Positions 27,403-39,800 of a stretch of 64,000 nucleotides of DNA are shown one piece after another. The notes under the pieces are model-generated. The model made no database searches, was not told where the DNA came from, and saw only the letters and a list, made by a program, of their open reading frames with translations. The number at the start of each line of letters is the position of its first letter. Position 1 is the stretch's first letter. The stretch comes from Hemicentrotus pulcherrimus (lineage: Eukaryota > Echinodermata > Echinoidea > Camarodonta > Strongylocentrotidae): assembly GCA_003118195.1 (NCBI GenBank), contig BEXV01000196.1, forward strand, positions 235,056 to 299,055, written 5' to 3'. The translations under genes and the position numbers were made by a program.

Positions 27403-27580
27403 TAACAGTGAGTTCTGGTAATGCGATTTCATAGTGAAAAAATAGGTGTGGAATGGATGAAAAAAATTGGTCATGTAGCATGTAAGTATTGGTGTGTACT
27501 GCTAGGTTCTGGAGTCATCAAAATCATAATATATTTGGCCCAGTCTTGGCAAAGTAGCAACCACTGTACACAGAAAGATG
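27403..27580 (+). repeat. Dispersed short repeat, copy A
   Basis: The stretch from 'agttctggtaatgcgattt' to 'cagtcttggcaaagt' and just beyond aligns along its length with 46541-46722 (same strand). Blocks shared with small changes are 'agtattggtgt', 'aggttctgg.gtcatcaaaat' and 'gcccagtcttgg'. It has no coding capacity and no clear inverted ends. It stops where the AT-rich tail of the retrotransposon begins. Confidence 0.7.
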
Positions 27581-28011
27581 AATATTTTTTTTTGAATTTG
27601 AATTTGAATTTATTAACAACAAAACATAACACGATGTTACAAATGTATTCAAGTGGGTAACAAAATAACAAAAATATCCATGTATATGAGTTACAAAGAA
27701 AAAAAAATATCCATAGTTGAACTATGTGTACCAATTAAATTTATCATAAACCATGTCATATCAAAACCTGTGAATTAGCTATAACTTAATAATACGTAGA
27801 GATTTGTGGCTGGAATTGACATTCACAGAGTTCCAATTGCGTATAAGTGATTCAAAGAAAGGATATTTTTAAACTTAAAAAATTAAAATGTTGTTAAAGG
27901 GAGATCTAAAAGTTAGCACGAGTGCTAGTCGGGATTGGTTCTCCAAGTTTCTAACACTGTGTGCAAATTTATATTGATATTTATTTGACTTAATATTATA
28001 TTATTTGATCC

Positions 28012-28851
28012 TCATGATTCATCTCTGCTTAGGAGTTTAATTCTGAGATTTTGACGAAATGATGATCTTGTTTTTTCTTCTCTTATATTTATGGGCAAAT
28101 TATTCCACAGCTTTGCTCCAATGAAAGAAATTGAAAAAGTGCCATGTGTCGTACTACATTTAAGTGATCGTAGCATTAAATGTTCTCTCCCTCTTGTTCT
28201 ATACATGTGATTCATTAAAACAAAGTAATCCATTAGCGAAGGTGTTAAATGTCCTATCTGCAGATCATATACAAATGTCGATACTGAATGCTTGAACAGA
28301 TTATGCACATCTAATATCTGTAGACGTACGAACAGTGCCTTCGAACTTGTTCTAAATGGGGAAAATGTTATCACACGCATGGCCTTTTTCTGTGCCAATA
28401 GTATGCAATTTAAATGACTTTTATAGCAACTTCCCCAAACTTCAATACCATAAAGTATGTGCGGCTGGATAAAGGATTTATACAAGAGCATGAGAATATG
28501 ATTAGGGACATAGTGTCTCAGCTTACACAGCAGTCCAATCTTCCTCCGTATACACTTATTAATGTTCTGAATTTGCTCCTTCCACATCAAGGTTTCATCA
28601 ATTTGAATTCCTACAAAAGATGCTACACTGACTCTATCTATCACTGTATCACTTAATTTTAAAATGCCCCTAATTTCACATGATTGCCTTTGTCCCTTAA
28701 TGAGCATATAATTTGTTTTCTTTAAGTTTATAGTCAACTTGTTAACAAAACACCATTTTTGGACTTCCAAAAATTTGTTATTCACTTCATTCATTTCTAT
28801 TTCTTTTAGTCTTTTATCAAAAGTAAGAAATAGGTTTGAATCATCAGCAAA
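28012..28851 (-). pseudogene. LINE reverse transcriptase, C-terminal part with the FADD motif
   Basis: This frame reads FADD (28840-28851), the catalytic Asp-Asp box of reverse transcriptases. It then continues uninterrupted for more than 270 codons to the stop at 28012. After FADD come the conserved 'NKLTINLKKTNYMLI' segment, 'FVGIQIDETLMWKEQI' (the family's F-L-G-x-x-I-D-x-x-L-x-W block), 'LYKSFIQPHILYGIEVWG' and a C-terminal region with 'GAKLWNNLP'. These are typical of the thumb/connection region of Jockey/CR1-like elements. Just upstream of FADD in the same frame are two stops (28861-28863 and 28870-28872), so this intact stretch is cut off from the rest of the domain. Confidence 0.9.
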
Positions 28852-29459
28852 TAATCTAAATTAAAAATATTATGTAGAAGATGGTAAATCATTAATATAT
28901 AGTAAAAACAAAGTGGGCCCGAGGACTGAACCTTCAGGGACACCATATATGTTATCCTTCTCCTAATTGATACTTTTTCCTTGTAGCATAAGACTTGCGA
29001 TCGATTTGAAAGGTAACTTTGAAACCATTGAAATACTATGCCTCGTATTCCATAATAGTTTAACTTTCCTAAAATGATTTCATGATCAATAGTATCGAAA
29101 GCTTTCTTAAAGTCTATATAAATACCTAGCGTTGGTCTACCTTTATCCATTGATTTTATAAGTGTATCTACAAGATTTATCAATGATAACTTTGTACTAT
29201 ATTGCTTGCGAAAACCATACTGATGTTCATACAAAATCTTGTAAGATTCAAAACAATTCATTAGACGACCATTAGCTAATTTCTCAAAGACTTTTGCAAT
29301 TACCGGTAGAACAGATATGGGCCTGTAATTTCCAGGGTCGGCCTTTGGTCCTTTTTTGTATAAAGGAGTCACTTTTGCTGTTTTCAATGCACCTGAGCAT
29401 CTCCCTTTTGTAATGACAAATTTAATATGCACGTCAGTGGCGCAACAAGGGTATTGCAT
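28806..29459 (-). pseudogene. LINE reverse transcriptase, N-terminal palm/fingers part, frameshifted
   Basis: The frame reads 'AKVTPLYKKGPKADPGNYRP' followed by an 'ISVLP' block, 'YGFRKQYST' and 'GIYIDFKKAFDTIDHEI', which carries the first catalytic aspartate. Near 28960 the frame is lost: the expected GVPEGSVLGP block is encoded in another frame (about 28945-28915), which then leads to 'YINDLP' and the FADD motif. At the upstream end the frame is also shifted relative to the preceding linker frame (overlap 29434-29459). The frame is therefore the product of at least two indels and is not functional. Confidence 0.88.
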
Positions 29460-29990
29460 CCTTAATTAAACTTACTGGCAATTTGTCATATCCATGGGAT
29501 TTCTTAGCATCGAAAGCATACAGATTATCAAAAACTTCTGTTTCTTTTACGGGTTTCCAAAAGAAGGATTTTTCATTTCTTCTACCTAAATAGTTTTTAA
29601 AATCAAGATTAACAGTCGGAATCTTCTTTGCTAATGTTGATCCAATAGAAACAAAATAATTATTAAGTTCATTAGCTATGCCCTCATCTGAAGACACAAC
29701 TTTATTCGTTCCCTCATCACAAACAACTAACTGTTCAATCTTTGTTTTCTTATTTTTATCATTTCTACTGATTAACTCTTTGATAATTCCCCAGGTCTTC
29801 TTCATATTATCTCTATGGGAATACACAAATGATGTCGGGCTACTATACCTTGATTTCCTTATCTTTCTTTGCTCATTACTCAGCCAGTATAAATATTTTC
29901 TAAAATTGTTTGGCACATGACATTTGTAATTTTGAACATTCAGTGTAAGTTTCGTTCGATTCTGTGAGAATTCATTTTTCTTTTTTTACC
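29434..29990 (-). pseudogene. LINE linker region between endonuclease and reverse transcriptase
   Basis: The frame carries 'KKTWGIIKELI', an 'ANELNNYFVSIGSTLAKKIP' block, 'SFFWKPV' and 'DAKKSHGYDKLPVSLIKDA'. This order (N-x-Y-F-x-x-I-G, then S-F-F/PV, then K-S-x-G-x-D-x-L-P) is what is known ahead of the RT domain in Jockey/CR1-like ORF2 proteins. It ends in a stop at 29434, beyond which the homologous sequence continues in another frame. Upstream the same frame extends to about 29990 with one further stop. Confidence 0.85.
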
Positions 29991-31320
29991 AAAACTTAAG
30001 TTTATCTTTAAGTCTTTCTTGCATTTAATCTGAAACCCCAAAATATTCTGGGTTAAAATCGACTTAAATCGAATAAAAAATATTACAAAAGAACGTCACT
30101 GAACTGCTATGCATGGGTCTAAACTAATCGGTTTTTATGGCACTAAATGCCAGCCATATGCCCGGTCACTGAAGTTCGTCTGCAGATGCCATCATGGTCA
30201 TTACCGGGTCTTAGTGACGCAAACTCGATTCGACGGACACTAGTAATTGGACTGTAAATACCGTTTTGCAATAAACATGTCGAAGAAAGGTTATGGTACC
30301 GGTTTCGCTTGAAGAGAAATCGGGCGATCCAGACACCCTATTAGAAAGTAACTACCACGAAAATGCATGTGGGTGCAGGAAAGCATTTCGTTTGATGGCG
30401 TTTTCACCTCATTAAGTTTGTCCAAATATCAAGAGGGAGAATTATCATCCCTTTAAATCATGTGTATGAACAGTATGAATGCACACATTCGTCATTTCTG
30501 ATAAAGTTATCCACTTTATTTAAACATTAATAAAGATATCTACGTGATTCCAATAAAATTGAGGCCTGGTGGGAGGTAGATCTAATCTTAAAGATAAAGT
30601 TGAGTACTGGTCACGCATTTTCACTGAGAGAAAAATCTAGAAGCATTTTGGAAAAGTTGGTTATACTGTGAAAATGAAAGGTATTTACCCCATTTTCCTG
30701 AAATTTCAATGCACCTCAAAAAGCTATGGATATAATGGGTCTACACACACAAGTTTGATACAAACTATTCACCCATTTTTATTCATATTGCGAATATACG
30801 GGCATTTAAAGAGAAGTATTAATAGCTGATAATTATGTTATGATATATTTCCAAATTGACATACAGAGAACGGAAAAGCTTGCAAAACAACTTTAAATCA
30901 TCTCTTTAATCATGCCTTCCCCTCCTACTCACTGTGTGGTAACGTTGAACAGGAAAAGGGGGGAACTAGGCTGATTTCGAAGGAGACAACGGATTAAAAG
31001 TCTGCAAATGAAACAACTATGTCTTGATCAGCGGCATATGAAACAGGGAGGCCCCCCCCCCAAAAAAAAAAAAAAAAAATAAAGGGTAAGATAACATTTC
31101 CCTCACTCTATTGCATTGCCCTCTCTCTCTTATTTGATCCACTCAGAAAGACCAATTCCACCATTAAAACAGTGACCCCCCCCCCCTCAATGCCTGGAGC
31201 CACTCGGTGACACTCGTCTTGACCACCACGTACTTTCCCACTAGGGTGGTAATCTGACCCAAATGCAATCAGCCAATCATTCCATCTAATCGAATTATCC
31301 CTCGATGCAATTTTATTTTT

Positions 31321-31640
31321 TTAGAGAAAGAGGGGAAGATGGGGAAAGGGGCGGAGGAGGAGGAGGAGGAGGAGGAGGAGGAGGAGAGGAAGTAGGATGG
31401 TAAGAGAAGAAAGGATATAGAAGAGAAAGAGCGAGTGAATAATCAAAAGAGATAGTTAGAGAGAGGGTGGGAGAATTCATAGGATTAATTTCATTTTGCT
31501 CAGCTGAGAGGGAGAGAGTGTGAGAAAGAGAGAATGTGGGTGGGAGGGTGTTTATGTGTGCGTGTGTGTCTGAGAGAGAGGAAAAAAGAGGGGAGAGATG
31601 AGGAGACGGTGGGTAAGAAACAGAAGGATATAGAAGAGGA
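31321..31640. repeat. Purine-rich tract including (GGA)n at 31352-31387
   Basis: About 300 bases are almost entirely A/G on the plus strand with a pure GGA core. The minus-strand Ser/Pro/Leu-rich frame across it is a by-product of the composition. Confidence 0.85.
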
Positions 31641-32334
31641 AATAAAGTGAATAGGTTAGAAAGATAAAGAGATGGGGTTATAGAGCAGATTATTTTCACA
31701 AGGATCAACATTATGGTCTTCGGGGGGCTGTACCCAAGCTTTGAACTGGGTGATCCTCTCGATGAGTCTGGGGTTTAGGGATCCGGAGTGGGAGTTTTCT
31801 ATTTCAAAGGCTAAAGTTTTTCAACAGGGGCCTCATTTTAGCGTAATTTTCTATACTGGTTTTGAAAATTTCCTGTTATTGAGTTAGTTTAATTTTAGCA
31901 AGGATTTGTACATGATATTTCTAAGAAAATTTCAACAAAATATGTCTAAGTACATTTCAACACCAACGTATTAATATTACGCATTAGGGCGGATAAATAT
32001 GGTCCCACCCAAATATGTAAGGTAATGAAACAATATTATTGGTCCGGAAACTCTGAGCGTATACCCCACACACAAAGAATAATACATATGTGGTGGTCAT
32101 TAACCAGTTCTAGACTTGTTTGTAAATCTATATATTGCATGGTAATCTGCATTGGGAGATTGTTATTTTTTTCTTCAACTGTAATCCTGATTTATTTATT
32201 TTTTATCTTTTTACAGAGAATAGGATTTTTAAAAAATCCAACCTGTTAAACGTTTTTTTTAAATCATATCCACATTAACAAATAAGTGACGCCGTAGCTT
32301 TTATCTCATCCCCCCCCCCTGTCTCCCTCTTTCT

Positions 32335-32358
32335 ATCTCTCTCTCTCTCTCTCTCTCT
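32335..32358. repeat. (CT)n microsatellite
   Basis: Uninterrupted CT dinucleotides. Confidence 0.95.
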
Positions 32359-32740
32359 TTCATTCTTCCTCCAACCCTCCCGCTCTCTTTGCAATTGTAG
32401 ATTATTTGCTAATTAAATTGTCATAGGGAAAATTATGAGATCATTTATACGAACAACCATCGCTGTGTCGACTGATCGGGGCATCACCCCATGTCTTCAT
32501 CTCTTTGTGTGTCTATGTTTTTCGATAACATATAGGCACGCAACATTGATAGTGGAATTATATTATACTCACTGCTTAACGATTTCAGGGGAGGGGTCAA
32601 GATAACTTGGGCTGTTTATAGCCATTTAAAAAAAAATCTATTGTTGTATTGCTATGTTACTACAATAATACATTAATACATACACATAGGTGAAATCTAT
32701 AATGTGGTCAAATTATTATGAATAATAATTATGTTCTCCA

Positions 32741-32860
32741 CATACACACATACACTCACCCACACTACCAGACACAAACACACATAGCCTACACATACAT
32801 ATACTTACCCACACCCATACCCATACACACACGCACACACACATACATGTACATGTACCG
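32741..32860. repeat. CA-rich compound microsatellite
   Basis: Imperfect CACATA, CACACC and CACACG units. Confidence 0.85.
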
Positions 32861-34814
32861 TTGACTTATAATCCATGACTAACTTGGTTAAAGAAACGTT
32901 TTGTTTAAAAGTATCCTAACAATCATTTCCTTCCTAATTTCTTAACATTTTAGACAGTATTCGATATGGAATATCAGGGTACAACAAAGGGAAGAATAGG
33001 TAGGCATTTATGTGACATAACATGATTTATTTTATTGGTTACACTGTTTAATATTTGTAACATACTTATCATAATACTAAGGGGGGATGTCTACTATCTT
33101 TCATATCGTTTTAGGTCTCCATCTTATTTTAGCCCATATCTTCATTTCTAGCATCACTAGACGCTTTGACACAAAATTATCGAATTTGTCATCATTCAGT
33201 GTTCGTTATGTATCATTATTCATACTACAATATGGAGGCGTTCAAATACCTACGGATAATTGACCTAGTTACGGGCATCAATCTTCGGGAATCATTGCTG
33301 AACCGACAGACATTAATGTCTAGATAACTCCAGAGTTGCAGGGTATGGCTATATTATTAGAATATTCACAGCTTTTTCGTTTTCTTCCAAGATTGTTCTA
33401 TAACTCTCAATGCTTGTCGAGATATGCTGCTGTAAAGGCTTGCATAGATATGCCGCGGTTAACCACCGCGAATAAAACCCACCGCGTTAGTTTGTAAATG
33501 AATGGCATATGCGCTCACAAACGTCCTACGCCTGTTCACTTGGCTCTGTATTCTGAGATACATACTTGTGAAGCATATTACACCAACTTCATTATAATAA
33601 TAACCACAGCGGATTACCGCGTGATATCTCAAAGCGGCTTAAAATGTCAAAGTGACATGGCCTTAACTTTTGTATTCTTTACGCATCCAGTAAAAGATGT
33701 ATAGGGACCATTGCCTTGTCTTTTCCTTTCTTCCGACGTTCCCAATAATGAGCGTCTTGACACCATATATCCATCGCCTCATTATTTTCTCGACGGGAGC
33801 CAAAGCCAATTATACGGCATGCAGGGAGACCTAATTACTACGCGTGTTTGTCTCTTGATATCCTGCTGTGTGGTTCAGGAAGGTTGAACTTCATGTATAC
33901 GACCGCCAGATTCTATGTTGGAGGAGGGGTGGCTTATGGAGAGGGGTTAGAGGTTGGGGGAGGGGGACGAAGACATTTAAAGACGAAAGAAAGTAGTCGA
34001 AAGCCCTATCATAGCTGATGATCGCACATTTATTGTTATTCCATTATTCCATTTATAGATTGGAAAAGTATCCCGCTTTTCATCAAACTAGCAGAATTCC
34101 ACCTACCAACTCAAAAAATATAGATATAAATATCTTTCCAAAATACTTAAAAACCCGTTTATGTCTTCCAACTGTTGTGCTTAAATATTGTGTTATGATT
34201 ACTTTGGTAAAAGCTGAGATACAGCTTTTCTACGGAAAGCAAACTTAGTGCTATAGCTGGCTTTAATATCATAAATATATGCTATGAATACTGGCCAATT
34301 TGTGTCAGGCATAATTATATGTACCGAGAAAACTTAGCAGATGTTCCGAAAGACACATGTTCCAACTGTGTATTTTTTCAACTAATGTATTCTTGAAAGG
34401 GTTTGGGGAAAGTATTTTACACTGCCTTTTCCAATCCACCGCTTCTTTCAGAAAATATACATTCAAGAAAAATAAGGAAGTCTGGAAGTGATTTATTCGG
34501 GGTTGGGAAAAAATGTGGGGAGGTTTTTTTCTAATATGCCGATGCCATTCATAAATCTTCGATATCTGTTTAATTGTGTGTATGACGTCGTCATGGCCGT
34601 ATATTTAATCAACATGTCAAAACCAATCGATCACTCTATTTGGTTAATGACCCATTAGTATATCTAACGATCGGCAACATCGATCAAGTTAAAGTCAGTT
34701 ACACCTCCAATACTGGCATCAAACTAGAGGTTGTAACGACTGAACGGTCTACGTCGCTAGCTGGCGCAAATTACTCCATTTAAACAGAGCTATTGATTAA
34801 GAGACTTTTACCAA

Positions 34815-35131
34815 CCTGGGGGTGTTTCACAAACATCCTAAGTTTAACTCATCTCTAAGTTGGACTTAAAAAATATGGAAGCCATTAGCATCTTTGAAAA
34901 TATTTTGTAAAAGTTATTTTAAAATTCATAAAATGTTAATTCAAAGCTTTCATATTTTCTATCATAAAGGAGATTCCATGTTCTTGAGATGGAATTTATA
35001 AAAAGTCTAAAATACTTGATTTTTTGCATTTTAATATATTTTATTTTAACGCTTTTAATGGCTCTCCATAATTTTTAGGTCCAACTTAGATTTAAGTTCA
35101 ACTTAGAATTCTTTGTGAAACAACCCCCCGG
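34815..35131. mobile_element. Short non-autonomous DNA transposon (MITE), copy 2, inverted relative to copy 1
   Basis: It begins CCTGGGGGTGTTTCACAAAC and ends CTTTGTGAAACAACCCCCCGG, i.e. terminal inverted repeats. The left half (for example 'gaaaatattttgtaaaagtt') is the reverse complement of the right half of copy 1 at 3-291, so the two copies lie in opposite orientation. It has no coding capacity. Flanks do not show a convincing target-site duplication. Confidence 0.85.
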
Positions 35132-36454
35132 TCCGAGTTGGGCGCAATATGCCGAATACTACTTTGTTGGGCAAGCAAAATACAATATAATATACTTCAT
35201 GTCATGACCAAGTTGGCAAGTGAAACCGTGTTGATCAAACTTCGTGTACAGATGGCTCTTTTTTTTATGACACGTCACTGTGTTTGGTTCAAGTAGTTGA
35301 TAACTTAGTCACACTATTAAACGTGTCCAACGTCAGACCGTAACAATACTATATTCATTCAGTGACTAAGAATCGGTATAGGGTTAGGGTTAAAAGGTTC
35401 GAAGTCGGTAAAGAGTCGGTTTGACTGAGGTTCTAAGGGTTTAGAAATAGTCGTTGACGTTCCTTTATTCTGTTTACATATGTTATCCGAAGTTATGCAT
35501 GCTACACAAATATATCAAAATCACCTTTATCTTTTTATTATTTTACAATAACAGTTTTTATTACACAATCAATTAACAGTACGAAAATTTGCCAAAATAT
35601 CCCGGTAGTGGTATTAATAATCTTTATTCAATACTGGAGTTCGATATCAGAGATTAGAAGCAATGTTACTCGATAGCTTGAGAGTCTAGCGCCAACTTCA
35701 GGCTGGTGCATGTCACGAAAATAACTAATAAGGGAGTTTACAGATAGCACATGGTACAAATGACCCCAAATATCCACAGATCTTTTACAAATGGAGAAGT
35801 TTCACTTTGAGCATATAAGAATAATAACTGCCAAAGTCCTAGATGTGCTTCATGAATACCTTTTATTTGCCCTCTTGAAAAGAATACTTCCACCTGCGTA
35901 TCATAGGATGTACCGTTGGTGCATAAATGAATAATGTTACATAACTTTCATGAGAGTATATACATTCATCTCTGTGGGTTTTTACCTTTTTGGTACAAAT
36001 GACCTTTATCTGCCTCTGCGCAGATTGTATCTGCAAACTCCCTTTTTTCAAGATGTATTTATTAGACTCGTTTTTAATTTAGTTTTATATTTATCCGCTT
36101 GCAGTGAATGGCTAAAGGCTGAATTTTGTAAACAATGTATGCGCCTTTTCAGGTCAGTTCTTTATCAAGTCAAACACCCTATCTGGTTAAGTCTCTCCCT
36201 TTCGTTTATATCCTTTCGTAAATATACTCCAACACCGATCCAGTAAATATATAAGTCTCTTTTGATGCCTGTCTTTCTCGCTCACAGACGAATCCGCTAC
36301 CTCTCCATCCACGCACACATTCATTTGGGCACATTGATACCTTATAATATATATATATATATATATATATACTTACTATCTCCCTTTCCTATCCCTACCT
36401 CCCTAACAAATTCCCAAACCATTTATGTATACATTTCTCTTTCTCTCTGTGTGG
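35132..36454. other. Non-genic stretch
   Basis: No gene recognised. There is a single GGGTTAGGGTTA telomere-like dimer near 35380-35391 and (AT)n at 36346-36370. Confidence 0.55.
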
Positions 36455-36592
36455 TTTTCTGTCCTTTGGAAAGGCATTAATCTTCATTTGCCACACTCAC
36501 CCAGGTGAGATTAAAGGGTACCTGGCAGGAATTAATTCCTTGAAAAGCTGGAGCGCTGTAATGGCTGCTATAGGCTAAAGCCGGGGTAGTAA
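36455..36592 (-). mobile_element. SINE-like dispersed repeat, copy 1 (partial)
   Basis: The reverse complement reads 'actaccccggctttagcc', then 'ctgccaggtaccc', then 'gtggcaaatgaagattaat' and 'ctttccaaaggacaga'. The same blocks in the same order occur on the plus strand at 54868-55070. I recognise this order (CCCGGCTTTAGC ... GCCAGGTACCC ... CAAAGGACA) as a widespread tRNA-related SINE-like sequence in echinoderm and other marine invertebrate genomes. That recognition is from general knowledge and not from a search. Confidence 0.6.
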
Positions 36593-36673
36593 TTATCAGT
36601 GCGCCTGAGAATAGAATTTCTAGAGAAACGGCGCCATAGAAATGCCTATTATTATTACTTTTATTTTCTGTAG

Positions 36674-36716
36674 ATCTCTGCCTCTCTCTGTCGCTCTTTC
36701 TCTGTTTTTCCCTTTT

Positions 36717-36747
<31 letters not shown>

Positions 36748-36766
36748 TTCTCTGTTTTTCCCTTTT

Positions 36767-36797
<31 letters not shown>

Positions 36798-36838
36798 TTC
36801 TCTGTTTTTCCCTTTCTCTCTCTCTCTCTCTCTCTATC
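36674..36838. repeat. 50-bp minisatellite, three copies, CT-rich
   Basis: The block beginning tcgctctttctctgtttttc recurs at 36691, 36741 and 36791, an exact 50-base period, with intervening (CT)n. It is nearly pure pyrimidine on the plus strand. The Arg/Glu-rich minus-strand frames here are artefacts of this repeat. Confidence 0.95.
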
Positions 36839-39800
36839 TCTTCTGAATTTCCGAACGTCTTTTTCTTTCGTTTGAGTACATTTATAGCACTTCCCTTCAT
36901 TTCCATTTCTTTTTACCGCTAATTCACGATTCGTATAATTACCTATACATCGCCAGATTGCCACTGCAAAGAAAATAATCAATTACAGAGAGTTCATTTA
37001 ATAGAAGTTGAAATATACTCAAATAATTTGTACCGTATGGCAGGTTCTTTCAATTTAGGTTGTTCATTATAAAAAGAAAATAATATAAAGCATAATACAA
37101 TACGTCAAAAGACAACATCATCGTAAACGCTAGTTAGATAAAAAGGAATAATCATGTTTTATTGCAAAGACACAAAATATGAAGATTTGCAATAGTAATA
37201 TAATTTAACCAAGTGATAAGTAGAAAACCTGCAAAATATTATCTTTTGCTGACATAAAACACACTGTAGGGAAATATATTCAGGTGTTGATTTCATTCAA
37301 TTCTATGGATTGAAGCCTGAAGGTACTATAAACCTTGTTTGGCATGATAAAAGAATATCAGAGAACTACATGATATATCATACAACAACTTGATGCCTAT
37401 TTGCAACTTCCTCTTCCTAAAACTAAGTTATAGTCTGAAAGTAGAACAGTGTAGCTTTTCATTTAATAATACGCTTTAATTCGATTTATAAGAGAGGATG
37501 AATGAAACATTTTTGTTAGCATTATTTAAAGACATAACGGGCCTTTCTGAAATTGGAGCAAACATTTGTAGCCTTATACAGTTTGGTGACTATGCAAGAG
37601 ATGATACGGTATCACTTGCATTACAAGAGACAGGAGCTCGTTGAGACCTGGAGTTTGATAAGTGAATTTTACCCGAGAAAGTGGCATAGTACACTGATGC
37701 ACACAAATTTGGAAACCTTTTTTTGGTACCTGTTTTCATGAACTAATTACGACAATATGATCTACTTTTGATTGATGACATTTATATCTTCTCAGCACTG
37801 TGTTGATCAATAAAGTTTGATCATTAAAGTTCTGAGAAGACCTAAAGTTTGTCGACAATAAATCAATCAATTCATGAAACGGAGACAAAAACGTATTCCA
37901 ACTTTAAGGGCAAAATTGGAAACAGGGTGATTTACGAGCAGTCGGTGAGTAAAGAAATATGTAGTAATACAGGGTAAGCTTTGTCAATGTTGATGAATTA
38001 TTGTTTGATTGTGTCCTTTTGTGACAATACCCTAATTAAAAATGTATTTAAATGTGAAATATTATTACTTCAGGAAAGTTCGGCATTTCCACAGTGGCTT
38101 TACCGCAAAACCATAGCTCCATTTGCTTTCATTTGTTAAGGCCTGGAGAGTATTCAGTTTTCAACATCTGAACAATTTTATGCAAAGTCATGACAAACAT
38201 TATTTTGATATCTTAGAAAGATAACATAACTTTTGATATATATATATATATGTATACATATATAAGGCATCAAGATAAGTGGAACATTGATAGCGTAGTA
38301 CTCAGCGCTCTCCAAACATTAAGATTTAAATGATTGCAATTCTTCTTTATCTTGGCATTGAACAATAAAGTATCGTGCAATCGCTTGGGAAAATTCTTTG
38401 CAATTGATTTGACGCCGAAATTGCTTTTTTAAAATTATTCACTGGATGCTTGATAAAGGTAAATGATATTTCCGTAAGTTTTAAAGACTGTCATACTGCC
38501 TAGAAATGAATTGCTTAAAAAGATAAGGTTAAGTTCAGGAAAAGGTGAAAATGATGTATGAGGTTTCTCATTCTTCTTTTTAAACGGTTTGGAAGAGAAT
38601 CCATTGTAAAATATTCCCTGAAAGGGATCGGTCTTTAAGTGTCCCGATATTCTAAATATGACGGGCTGAATTATTGGACCAATCATTAATGCCTCATAGT
38701 AGTCCCATATACTCATTTGTGTGTGCAGTGCATATCACCTTCAGCATGACTAGCTTAGCCAATATTTCTTGTCATTGTCATGAATCTATAACCTTAAATT
38801 ATGTATCCATCTCTCTGTTATACACAATCAACAATTCCAAAATGTTCCCACTTTCATTGGCAATGCTCATTACTCAATTTTATCAACCTTAATTTTGCTG
38901 AATCATTTTATGACTACATTATTGGATATATAAAAACAACAGGCTAGCTAAAGAAAGCACACTTGTATGTATAATAAGGTATCATCATTCATAAATGCAC
39001 ACAAAGAAGGCTAATTTCTACCATTAATGTTTATCAGAAAACTATATGGCTTCTGAAAGACGCCAGGTTAAAGTAACGAGGAACGAAAACAGTAACGATC
39101 AAAGGAGCACTGAAACAAAGACTCTCAAGAATTTATATAAAAGGCGATTTCAATACCTTGCTTTATTGGCTAAAGAAATCAAGTTCGAATCAAGTGACAT
39201 TTCATTGTCATCCCCACATTTCAGGTGACGCTAAACGTACGCTATTGAAATTGCCTTGGGTTGAGTGTATGCAATAATTTGACCATGTCCCTGGCCGTCG
39301 AGCCAAACCTTACTCTTACCTTGATCCTGACCCTAGAGGTTAAAAAATATATATATATTCAGAGTGCCAGTTCATAAATAAATTCACGTTGTTATTGTTT
39401 ACAATATCTACGTCAGATTAATCCAATAAAGAGCCTAGTGCTTTTTTTGCGGAATCAACTGTCTTTAATACATCCCAGCACGTTGGTGACGGGTCTTAAG
39501 GAAGAATACGTGATCCGTAAAAGTTGCGTTATCCCAAACGCAGGCTGAAATCTTGGCCACCCATGCTGCAGATCGACTGATTCGATCTGATATGAAGAAT
39601 AAGTCTATAGTCCTTTGTCTCGAGAATCATATTGCTAGTTGGCCTCTGGGACATTACGTTGAGCTTGACCATTGTTGACCCCATCTTGCCTATTTGGCAA
39701 TGACCTTCAGAGACCGGTTGGACTGGACACGTAAATGACGTAACAATGCGGTTCATTGCTGTTCATTGTCAAAAGAACACGTTGAGCCCGGTGCACACGA

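Larger units (their letters stand above)
27582..30005 (-). mobile_element. Degenerate 5'-truncated non-LTR retrotransposon (LINE, Jockey/CR1-like)
   Basis: Read on the minus strand, the element shows in order: a linker region ahead of the reverse transcriptase (about 29990-29434), the reverse-transcriptase core (about 29459-28840) and the C-terminal connection region ending in a stop at 28012. A roughly 400-base 3' UTR follows and ends in a short (AAATTC)n tail plus A run near 27590-27607. Such short-tandem tails are known for CR1/L2/Jockey-type elements. No endonuclease domain is seen upstream of 30005, so the copy is 5' truncated. At least two frameshifts and two in-frame stops make it inactive. 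Clade assignment is by general resemblance only. Confidence 0.85.
30006..34814. other. Non-genic stretch with low-complexity tracts
   Basis: No gene recognised. It contains a C-run/A-run junction at about 31052-31079, C runs near 31175-31187 and 32311-32319, a long purine-rich tract (31321-31640), (CT)n at 32335-32358 and CA-rich repeats at 32741-32860. Confidence 0.55.

Noticed and set aside
31313..31711. 132-codon Ser/Pro/Leu-rich minus-strand frame
   Set aside because: Made by the purine-rich tract and (GGA)n; no codon-level signal or domain.
35380..35391. GGGTTAGGGTTA telomere-like dimer
   Set aside because: Only two units, with no flanking similarity to the other telomere-like loci.
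36620..36982. Arg/Glu-rich minus-strand frame and Leu/Ser/Phe-rich plus-strand frame
   Set aside because: Entirely produced by the 50-bp CT minisatellite.
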